Source of the DNA: Bugula neritina
Lineage: Eukaryota; Bryozoa; Gymnolaemata; Cheilostomatida; Bugulidae
NCBI GenBank assembly: GCA_964035545.1
Contig: OZ037770.1
Location: 5,003,662-5,067,661, forward strand
Length of the DNA: 64,000 nt
Direction of reading: 5' to 3'
The notes beneath the pieces were generated by a model. The model was not told the DNA's origin and made no database searches. It was given only the letters and a program-made list of their open reading frames with translations. This document shows positions 36,201-48,200 of this stretch, one piece after another; the stretch's first letter is position 1; each line of letters starts with the position of its first letter. The position numbers were made by a program, and so were the translations under genes.

Positions 36201-39200
36201 ACTTGAAAATAAATATGTTACAGTAATCTGGCATTACATTTCCTATTACTATGAAAACTTCTCCAATAAATACTATATCGCCAACTTGTAGTTTACTGGA
36301 ATCTATTTTACATTAAATGCTTATTAGCTTTCGGTATTTTACTTTGAATGTGCCTTGTTGCAATAAATTTGTTTCTTGAATATTTTACCTGATTGAATAC
36401 GTGTCAGTTTACTTCATTTAGTACACACCAGCAAATTATGACCTAACATTAAAGTTTGCTCAAAATCCATTGAAATCTACTATACATGGTATTTTTATGT
36501 GCTGGTTTTAACTACGCATAACAGAAAAGGCTGGAAGGGGATTCCCTAACATTAAAGCACAGGTCATTGTCATATGCACTTAATATTCTATATGTGCAGA
36601 CCGTTACGAAAAATTCGTAACGGTCTGTAACCAAAACTAGCTGAATAATTAGGGAAAAACATGAGAAATGAAGCAAAATTAAAAAGAACTTTGATTATTT
36701 AGATGTATTTATTGGTGTTTTACTAGTTTTTACCAAAAAACCATGTTCATTACCAGTTAAATTGTGAAAAATAGCCAAAAACTGAAGATTTCGAGTGTGT
36801 ACTAAATTAATTAAATTGACCCATACACAAGTAGAGTATACACAGTATACAATAATATCTTGGTACAGTGAATTACATATATTATGCACTTTATATTACA
36901 GTCTATGTCAGCTGACTCAGTTAGAGAAACTAAACATAGCGGATAATCCTCTCAACACAGTACCAGAAGTTGTGTCATCACTCACATCACTTAAAGAGTT
37001 GGATATAGAGAGCTGTGGATTACCTACTCTACCTGAGAGGTTTGTGGAACACAGTCTTTTTGTTTCAAACACTCAATAATTCACATGTTGATATAATGCT
37101 TACCAAGTATTGTTAATTAGTATGTCACTATGTATTGTTGAAAAGCATAAAGCAAAAAGTTGGAATTTCTTGAGGCTATATGATATTAGACTTTCTCAAA
37201 ACTCAGAGATAAATATGTTTCAGTAATCTGGCATTACATTTCCTATTGCTATAAAACCTTCCTTAACAAATACTATAGCACCCACTTTTTATAGTTTACT
37301 AGAATCTATTTCAAATTAAATGTCTTTTACTTTGAATATACGTTGTCGCAATAAATTTGTTTTTTTGCATGTTTTACTTGATTGAAGACACAAGCATAGT
37401 ATACAGAGTACATACTATTATCCTGATACAGTGGATTACATATATATCATATACTTTATATTACAGTCTATGTCAGCTGACTCAATTAGAGAAACTATAC
37501 ATAAGAGAGAATCCTCTCAACACTGTACCAGAAGTTGTGTTATCATTCACATCACTTAAAGAGTTGGATATGATTTGCTGTAAATTATCTACTTTACCTG
37601 AGAGGTTTGTGGAACACAGTCTTTTTTGTTTCAAACACTCAATAATTTACATGTTGATATAATTCTTACCGAATATTGCTAATTAGTATGTCACTGTGTA
37701 TTGTTGCAAAGCATAAAGTTATAAATTATAAGTTTCTTGAGGCTATATTGTATTAGAGTGTTTCAAAACTTGAAAATAAATAATATATTTCAGTGATCTG
37801 GCATTACATTTCCTATTGCTATAAAACCTTTTTAACTAATATTATAGCACCCACTTGTAGTTTACTATAGTGTGTATTTCTCATCAAATGGTTATTAGAG
37901 CCTTCTGTATTTTACTTTGAATATGCCTTAGCGTAATAAATTTGCTACTTGGGTATTTTACTTGATTGAGTATGCAGTGCATGTTGTGATACAGTAGACT
38001 AAATGTATCACATACTTTATATTACAGTCTGTGTCAACTGACTCAGTTAGAGAAACTATACATAGGAGATAATCCTCTCAACACAATACCAGAAGTTGTG
38101 TCATCACTCACATCACTTGAAGAGTTGGATATGGAGAGCTGTGGATTATCTACTCTACCTGAGAGGTTTGTGTGCCAAAATATTTCCTTGGTTTCAAACC
38201 CTCAATATTTCACATTTTTAATGCTTATCAAGTAGTGTTATGCTATGTTATCATATATTGCCAACGTATATTAAAAAACCTAAGTATGCATTTTTTGAAC
38301 TTATCTAAGAGTTTGTCTTAAGGTGGAAATAATATAGTTGTATGGTGTGCCATTGTATATCATTATATCACAAGAACTTTTTGTAATTATTAATAAAACA
38401 GCCATCTGTAGTTTACGTGCAATCATGGCAATGATCAAATTTTTCTTGGGCTCTTTCGACAATCACTTTTGCTATCCATTGCCGCAATGAATTTGTTAAG
38501 GCTACTGCATTTTCTCTAGCCTGGTTGACTGCGCCTCAACCAATATAGTATGTACAGTGTATATTATTATGACACAGTAAACTTCATATATTCTACCCTT
38601 TATGAGTATTGCAGTCTATGCCAGCTGACTCAGTTAGAGAAACTGAACATAGCAAAGAATCCTCTCAACAATAGTACCAGAAGTTGTGTCATCACTCACA
38701 CCACTTAAAGAGTTGTATATGAGGATCTGTAAATTATCTACTCTACCTGAGAGGTTTGTGGAACACAGTCTTTCTTGTTTCAAACACTCAATAATTCACA
38801 TGTTGATATAATGCTTAGCAAGTATTGCTAATTAGTATGTCACTATGTATTGTTGAAAAGCATAAAGCTATAAATTAAAATTTTCTTGAGGCTATATGAT
38901 ATTAGAGTTTTTCAAAACTTGAAAATAAATATGTTTCTGTTATCTGGCATTACATTTCCTAATGCTATAAAACCTTCTTCAACAAATACTATATCACCAA
39001 CTTGTGGTTTACTGGAATCTATTTTACATTAAATGCTTATTAGCTTTCGGTATTTTACTTTGAATGTGCCTTGTCGCAATAAATTCGTTTCTTGAATATT
39101 TTACCTGATTGAATACACAAGTAGAGTATACACAGTATACAATAATATCTTGGTACAGTGAATTACATATATTATGCACTTTATATTACAGTCTATGTTG

Positions 39201-42200
39201 GCTGACTCAGTTAGAGAAACTAAACATAGCAGATAATCCTCTCAACACAGTACCAGAAGTTGTGTCATCTCTCACATCACTTGAAGAGTTGGATATGTGG
39301 AGCTGTAAATTATCTGCTCTACCTGAGAGGTTTGTTTGTCACAACAAGTTTTATATATCTGTTTTAACATTCAATAACTATTATTTTATAGCAATATTTC
39401 AACACAGTAAATACTATATTAAGATGCAAACCTGCAAACCTACATATGAATCTCACCGTTTCTGGGGATATTGTCAATTAGCACACTATCTATAGAAGTT
39501 TCCTCGACTTCACAAATTACTTTATAGCATTTCAATATTTTTTTGAAATGCTCACCATGATAGGTTGACTAGGCTTTTCTTCAGAAACCGTTTTATTAAC
39601 TCTTTTCATTATATTATAACTATAGCTACTTCTGTACACAAAATTAGTATTTATTATATTATTATACTTACACAATTTGTCATTGTTGTCTCATAAATCA
39701 GGGAACTATTTTCTTATATAACTTCTATAATGCCATCACATAGCAACATACTTGACTCAATCAACTGTATTGTGTAAAGGTTACAAGTAAAAGTAAATTA
39801 AAAAAATTCTTAGTGGATTATGTAGTATTTTTGATTTAAGGTAATTAGGTTATTCAAGTTCTACTTTTAATTATTTCGAAGTAAAAGATCTGGCATTATA
39901 TTGTAAACCAAAGAGAACAAAACAAACCATTCAATATTGCAACTTTGTCTTTTTTTCATGCTTCACTTTAGTTGTCTCTCTCCAATTATCAGTGTAAAAG
40001 AAACCAATTTTTATCCTATACCTGTTCTCAAGCAGCTTGTTAATATATTGTTTCATATTTAATTTACATTCCTAAGTTACAAATTAACCGACCTTTGAAA
40101 GTGTAACAGATTCCTGCGAGACTATGACTTTCCAGAGTTGTATTCTTTCATCGCGAAATAATTCACAACTTCTACTTTCTGTCTAAAAATATACTGCATT
40201 TATTAGAATACTTAGTGAGAAGTTGTGTCAGAAGTATTTTATTTTACTTGAAATTACTTTAATGCCTTATGCAGATGCCACAAAGCTGCAGCCTACCATG
40301 TTCCTATTTGCTGATAACTGTATTATGGCACATACTAGGAATTTTCTACTCTGTAGTATAAAATATTATTCCTTCTAATAGAATACCATTGTGAACAGTT
40401 ACTCAGTTATCTGCCATATAGAAAAAGATTTCTGTATAATAGTATTCTGTCTAGGGTGTGTTTTTATGACAGTACTTAGTACATATGTAGCACTTTTCTC
40501 ACCAAATATACACTTACAATTATACTGTTATATTATATATCTTCATAAAATACTTAAAATGTTATGCATCGTATATATATAATATGATACTTGTACATAT
40601 TTGTGACTTAGACATACTTGTTTTCTTTTCTTAATTAATGTACTAATTCAAGGTATTGTATATAAACTTGCTATAGTAACTGCAACTTAGTACTATATTA
40701 TGTGTTATTATTTGTCACAAAACTGTTGGTAGTAGTGTGACGAGTTCGAAAAGTCTGGTAGTCAGAAGTGTGTAGGCAAGTAGCATACAGCTTGCTAATC
40801 CAGTTGAGAGTAAATAGAGTTGTGAATATAAGTAGACTTTATTCCTCCAGTAAGATATGCACAGATGAACTTATGAAAATGAACTCATTTGTAAACACAA
40901 CTGCCTCAGTATTCATAGTAAACAAAAAAACTCTAGGACATTCTCAAGCATTCTAGTATAGAAAATTCTAGTAGAAAAAATTCCTTACATGCCAATACTA
41001 TTTAGATAGAAAATCAAAACAAAACAAAACATTGGAATTTCCATGGTTATTTCGCAATTATTGCGCAACACCTTGTTTACATTGCTGAGCAGTAGTTAAC
41101 ATGACTAACGAAAACAGTAACAATGAACAATGACCCATCTCTTTGATTAGTCTAGAATATTTATGAACATTCCTGTATAATCATTAGGAAAAACCCGGTA
41201 AGTCTATAGGTATATGTACACTCAGAATTTGTGACAACCCCCCATTCTAAGAGAAATTATCTTGATAATTTCTCCTTACTTCTTAAAATTCTGAGTCAAT
41301 TCGGCTTAGATAATCGGCTCCAACATTGTCATTTCCTTTGATTGACTTCACCTTGCTTCTGAAGTTCTGTAAATACATGGCCAATCTCATCACTCTGCTG
41401 TTTCTTACTATACAGATCCAACAAATTATCTTTGCATTCTTTTCTTTCCTCATCATGATCAATAATTCCAGTACCAGCAGCATCTAAAGTCATCACAGCT
41501 CCAACAGTCATAGGGTCGGTAGGCATCTCTCGCTAAAAATATTTCTTCAGCATGTTGGCATGGTGTGTTCTCCTCTTGCCTCTAATGTTGATAATGTAGT
41601 CACTCAGTCTGACTTTCTCCTCAATATTGAATGGTCCTTGCCAATGCATCAGCAATTTATTTCCATCCCTAGGTAGAAGAATAAGCACTTTGTCACCAGG
41701 TTTGAAGTCTCTCTGCTTGGCTTTCTTGTCAAAATAGTGTTTGTATCTTTTTTGACTGTCTTTCAGCGAAGCTAGTGCCATTTCCATCATGTCATCTAAA
41801 CGCTCTCTCAATTCAAAAACATGTTGATAGCAGGTCTTGACTTCATCGGCAGTGTCTTCTTTTGTCCAAAGTTGTCGCAGGATGTACATTGGTCCACGTA
41901 CAGTTCTTCCATAGAGTAACTCGAATGGGGCGAAGCCTGTTGATTCCTGTGGGACTTCTCTATATGCAAATAGAGCCGCATTGATGAATCGATGCCACTG
42001 TCTTGGCTCTTTAGCACACAACTTTTTTAACATACTTTTGAGGGTTTCGTTGAACTTTCCCACAAGTCCATTGGCCATCGCATGGTATGGTGAGGTAGGA
42101 AGTTGCCGCATGTCAAGTAATCTGGTAAACTCTTTCATGTAGTCCGAGATGAATTGAGTTCCTTGATCACTTATCACCTCCTCTGGTATCCCAACACGAC

Positions 42201-45200
42201 TGTACATGTCAAGCAGCGCTTCAGCTACAGTAGCTGAATCAATGTTCTTCAATGGTGTAGCATAGTCAACTAAAGTTAGGATGTAGCGGTGTCCTTTCTC
42301 ACTTGGAGGGTTAATTGGTCCGATTAGGTCTATTGCACATCTTTTGAATGGGGTGTCAATTAGTGGAGTTTCCTGTACTGGAACTTTCATGACTGAGCCT
42401 TTTTTCACCGTCTTCTGGCAAATGTCACATGACTGACAGAAACGTACGACATCTCCGTTTAGTCCTGGCCAGAAGAAGTTGGAAAGTACTCTATCAGTGG
42501 TTTTCTTTACTCCTAGGTGTCCGCTCATTATTCAGTCATGAGCTTTCTGAAAAACTTCCTTTCTCAGTGAACTGGGTACCATGAGTTGTTTAACAGGTTT
42601 TACACTGACAGACTTCGAGTCGGTGTACTCACGGTACAGAATCCTCTTCCTCACCACAAACCTAGTGGTGCATCCCTTTTTCTCCTTCACTTCTTTTGCA
42701 TCGAAGAAACGTTCCAATGTGGGGTCATCCCTCTGCAGTCTGGCTATCTCATCTTTCGCTATACTTAATGGGTTAGCATTTGAATCAATCATCAGTGGTT
42801 TGTCTCCTGACTTTTCTTTGACAGCTTGAGCTCTTGTGGTTACGGCGCAGTCCTTCCAGTTTTCTAGCAGCTGGTCAGCTGATCTTGCTCCATCCACATT
42901 CCCAATAAGCAGGTCACAAATCGTTTTGTCCATTACTGCAGCTTTGACAACACCATTGTAAAATGGTGAGCGCACTGAGATAAGTGCCCACTGAGCCTCC
43001 CTAACACTTGCATCAGCCATATTCAGATAAACTGATTCTCCAGTTAGGTATTGAGGTTGCACATACTGTGCATTGACTACAATGCAACCACAGCCGGTGT
43101 CGCGCATTACAGTAGCTCGTTGGCCATTAACTTCCGCATCAAATATCGCTGTGCCCCCATCTTTGAATTTAAGTCCATTCTTGCAGACAGCAGCGTTGAC
43201 AAACTTTTTACCATTAACTGTAATTTCCATAAGTTCTTCCACTTTAGATGAGATTCCTGGATCTGTGACCACAGTCTTATTCTGAGTAGTAGCTATTGCA
43301 GCAGCAGCATGCACTGACCTCCCACCATACTTTCTGCAGTCTGAAGTATTGTGGTTGTTCATCTTGCAATGTGAACAGTACTTCTTCCCTCTCTGTGGGC
43401 AGTTACGAGCAATGTGTGACTTATCTTTGCAGATGAAGCATGCCCCATAGCTTTTACTTCCTTGTTCAGCATTCATGCTACCGGCAGGTGTGTTTTCCAT
43501 CCTTTTTGTATTAGTTCTCTTTGTCTTTGCTAGTTTCCTTCTACGAGCGTGCAAGAACAGTGACGCTGCATCACACATATCCTCACTGCTGTTGTAGGAA
43601 CTATGCTTTAAATGCACAGCTAGGTCGTCTGGGCATGATGATACAAATTGTTCAGTCGCCACTAGTTTGGCTATGTCCATGCCCCCTGAAAGCTCCACCC
43701 ACTTGTGCACATAATTTTCTATCCTAGTGAACAGCTGGGCAGGGGTTTCATCCTTGTAAGCTTCTGCCTCTCTGAGCTTTTTTCTGTAGCCCTCTTGTGT
43801 CAAGTTAAAGCGCTCCAACAAGGCTTCTTTAATTTTTTTATAATCTCTACGATCAGGAAGGTGACAACCGGATGTAAGCTTCTGTTGCCGTACCCCATAG
43901 GTACTGACTGAGATGGTAGGGCCAATCTCCCTTGTCCCAGTTACATCCTTCGGCAACCCACTCGAATTGCTCTAAATAGCTATCCATTTCATCCACCTTC
44001 TCATCAAAGAATGGTATTTTTGGTTTTGGTTTGTTAGCTGTTTCTAACCTGGCGCTTTCATGTCTTGAGTGCTCCAAACTTGTGTTATCTTTCAGCTTTT
44101 CCATATCTAATTCATGTCGTTGTCTTCTCTCTTCTGCCTCCTGGTCAGCTTTTATCTTCATCTCCATTAAGGCTTTCTCATTTTCTTGCTTGATCCTTTC
44201 TGCCTCACGCTAATTTACGCTCCTCTCGGTCCTTATCTTTTTTCTCTCGGTCCTTTTCTTTTTCCTCTCGTGCCTTTTCTTTTTCCTCTTGTGCAGCAAC
44301 AATGGGTAGGTTCTTTTCAACAAAAGCTACGAGCTTTTCCTCCACCAAACCAAGATCTTTACCCATCTGTGTCACTCTCTCCAACAACGCCATGATGTCT
44401 CAACAACTGCTAATTAATCCTGTGTATGCTCACGTTGTAACAGATAATTTCTCTGTGTGCGACTGAGACTTCCCGGAGCAGCCCCCAATTGTCACAAAAC
44501 TGTTGGTAGTAGTGTGACGAGTTCGAAAGGTCTGGTAGTCAGAAGTGTGTAGGCAAGTAGCATACAGCTTGCTAATCTAGTTGAGAGTAAATAGAGTTGT
44601 GAATATAAGTAGACTTTATTCCTCCAGTAAGATATGCATAGATAAACTTTTAAAAATGAACTCATTTGTAAACACAACTGCCTCAGTATTTATAGTAAAC
44701 AAAAAAACTCTAGGACATTCTCAAGCATTCTAGTAGAAAACATTCCCCACATGCCAATACTATTTAGATAGAAAATCGAAACAAAACAAAGCATTGGAAT
44801 TTCCATGGTTATTTCGCAATTATTGCGCAACACCTTGTTTACATTGCTGAGCAGTAGTTAACATGACTAACGAAAACAGTAACAATGAACAATTAGTCTG
44901 GCAGAACTGGGGGTTAGGTTCGCAATCTCCGATAAAGTTTTTTTCTCTCTTGATTATTTATCTTGAGGGTCCAGGTAAATGTTTCCAGGTGGGTGTGGAC
45001 CCACCACCCTTGAGCATTTCGAGAAATCCAAGATGGCCGCCAATTATGGAAAAATTGTCATCTAATAGGCATAAAGTTTATATTATGTTGCAAAAACAAA
45101 AGTTTTTTGATGATTCAAATAGATGTGCATTTTTGGAATGAATATGTGCCATGCCAGTGCAAAATTAATCAAAGTTAAGAGCCAAGAGACATGTTGTTCA

Positions 45201-48200
45201 GCTAAAAAATCGAAATTGCTTCAATAAAACAATCACATATAGTGCAAAGAAATGATACAAGGTTTTTAAATAATTGTTTGGACAGATATATTAAGAAAAA
45301 CATTGCTTATTACCAGTGAATAGAAAGTGAAAAAGAGATACAGAGGCATATTGCTCAGCTAAAGTTGAAATGGAACATATTATATATATATAACCATACA
45401 GATGTGACAAACTTTAGCTCATGTTCATATTAAACACCTTTCTCATTTTTTTCTATCATTAGAATTTGTTAGAAATGTTAGTTCATTGCAGCACACTCCT
45501 GTTACTGCTTCACAAGGGCAGAACTCTGTGCATGGGATAGATGTACTAGAATAGCCATATCTCCTTGTTTTGCATGATTGTTGGCTTCCACAGGAGCATT
45601 TAATGAATTTGGGCCATTTTACTTTATTTAGCACACATCAGCAGATTATGATCAAAAATTTTAAAGTTTGCTCAAAATTCATGAAAACTTACTATATAGA
45701 GTAGTAGAATTTGCTAATTCTAACTATGCATAGCAAAAAAACTGGGAAGAGGCCTTGCAACATTTAAGCGCGGCGTCATGTCATACGAGCTAAATATATA
45801 TTTGTGAACCATCACGGTCTATATAATATCTCAATGTACTAATAAATTAGGAAAAAAACATAGAAAATCATGCAAAATTGGAAAAGCCTCAATTATTCAG
45901 TTTATTTGTTAAAATTTTAATAGTTTGAGACAAAAATCTATATACAATAGCAGCTAAATTGTAAAAAATCGCCAAAAACTAATATCATTGAGTGTACACC
46001 AAATTAAGTAAAATGATCTACTTCATAATACTGTCTGGTGTAAGCACAACATCATTTCCGACTCTTTTTGGGAAAAGAGATTCGATTAGATCTCTTTTCA
46101 CCTACCAATGTTCTAGTAGGTTTAATGCCGCAGTTTTATATGGCTCCTGGAGGTGTGCTCTGGTGACATTGTCCAATAGCTTTATCTGTAGGAGGCAAAG
46201 TACATAAGTTAAAGGCACATCGCAAATAGCATTGCTGACCTTAGTTTTCTAAGCTTTTTGTCTTGTAGATGTCATGGAAGAGCACTTTGCATAAGGGTAG
46301 CAACATAGCATAAACCTGGTAGCTTGTATGAATAGTCATCCTGAAAAGAAGCCCTAGTGTCACCAAATTACACTTTTCTTCTACCAAGACATTTAGTATG
46401 ACTCCCTTTCCAATATTTTACATTGTTGCCACTGTATCACACTCTGAGAGGTCATGGGACGGCAGCAAATTGTCTATTATAGGGATTTGTCTCAAACTTT
46501 CTCACCTAGTGTGCTGTGGTCTAGGATGGGTGGCAATTTTGCAGGGCACCAAGTGCTATCAGAGAGTGTCATCTGATTCTGTCGTCAAAATCTTTATCTG
46601 AAAGGCCACATTTCAGTATTTCATCCTTCATTAGATCCATTAACCGTTTCTTTGGCCTCCCTCTCTTTCTCTGTATCTTTATCTCAGCCACCATTATAAT
46701 ACACAGTTAGTTTAAGGTCATAACTTTCCACATTCAGGCACTGCTTTATGTTATATATAAACGGTTTCCAGGGGATAGCTCGAACAGTTTTTGTCTCACA
46801 TTAACAAATTTTACATGAAAAGATGGCTCTTGCATTCCTCTTTCATATACTTTTTTGATTTTTCAATAAAAAATTTTCTGAGAAAGTTGTTGCATAATAA
46901 GTAAAATTTTACACCCTCCATGTTCCACTGCTGTAGCACAGGGGATTCATTTTATAAAGTCTAAAAGTTAAACTTGACATTCCTTGATATGTTTTCTCTA
47001 ATATACTTTCTTTGTTTTTTGAAATTCTGTTTATGCTCTTCACAATTTGGTAAAAACATACACCATATTGCAAGTTTCACTGCAATTATCTAAATTCTTC
47101 ATATGGTGGTTCTAGCTACGCTCCTGTGACTAATTATAACATTCCTAGTACGTTTGCCGCTGTGTGCTATCACAATAACATATAGTACCCTCTCGCACAA
47201 ATTGGCAATCTATTGGATTTCTGCCAATATAATGTTCCCTGTTTTACATTAGCACTTAGCTGAATCATCTCACTATGTTACAATAATATATTGAAAATGC
47301 CTCAGCACAACATAATTCTTTGTTTGTTTGGCAGAGTTAATTTCAGCTAAATCACTTCACTTTGCAGTCTTGTCAGTAAAGGTTTCTCTAATTCACATAT
47401 GATTATTTTAAGTACATTGTATTCTATAAGATCATTTCAAGGTTTAGTCCAGTGTTCAGTATCTAATTATTATGCATGTATGTTGTCTTACTGGTGAACA
47501 AAAGTTAAAAAAAAACTTTACAATTATAGCCATATTTATTATACATGCGTAGGATTTGCATAAGTTGACAAAAAAATTGCAACAAATCAGGGTTGAACCA
47601 TGACCAACCAACTCGTCTCTGACGCCTCTAACGCCTCTAACCTCTGGACCACGCTGTGATCGTAAAAGCGGCGCGCATTATATGAGTAACTATCATTACA
47701 TAAATATTTCGCTCGCAAATGGGTTATAATTATTAGGCTGTCAATTCATGTTGATAGCAGTCAACTGTTGCAATAGTCTCGGGTTACTATCAAAGCTAAT
47801 GGTTTTGAACAAATAACCCAAAAGTTTAAAAATAAGTAGCTTGCGTATTACTAGCTACAAAAACAGGTCTGAAATAGACTGGTAAAGCAAGCTCTTATTG
47901 TAGAGTTTGCAGATGTGCTCTAAAATAAAACTTAAACTGTATGCTATTACATAAGTATTTGTATGCGAGAGATATAAATGGACATTACTGAGTTTCTGGA
48001 AAACAACATACTTGAAGTTAACTTTGACAATGGTGTTTTCTTTTCATCATAGCTAGCCTATAGCATAAATCTCTAATCATATGAATCTTTATGAAGCCCA
48101 CAGCTCATGTAAGGGTGGCAATGTAATTTGAAACGAACAATTATGTTGCTGCATTGTGTCTAAGGTATATTAGAGAGCAGAATTTGGTTTTACTAGCCTA

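Larger units (their letters stand above)
28590..39329 (+). repeat. Tandem array of 18 two-LRR exons with higher-order structure
   Basis: Each exon is 138 bp (one is 139) with phase-2 borders on both sides, separated by introns of about 420-450 bp that are themselves repeated. Four exon types occur in the order a b d, a b c d, a b c d, a b c d, a b c. Positions of exons 4-10 and 12-18 are offset by 5,005-5,007 bp, so the last two blocks copy the two before. The total is 36 LRRs of 23 residues, with the PES/PER end of each exon joining LCQLTQL of the next to make a regular LRR consensus. Confidence 0.95.

Noticed and set aside
28590-39329. Regularly spaced repeats as a CRISPR-like array
   Set aside because: Repeats are coding exons of 138 bp with introns of about 430 bp in an animal genome; no CRISPR features.
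42528-42534. TGA in the nested retrotransposon integrase as recoding or selenocysteine
   Set aside because: It falls inside the zinc finger, and the same protein has lost its catalytic Glu and carries frameshifts upstream; simple decay explains it.
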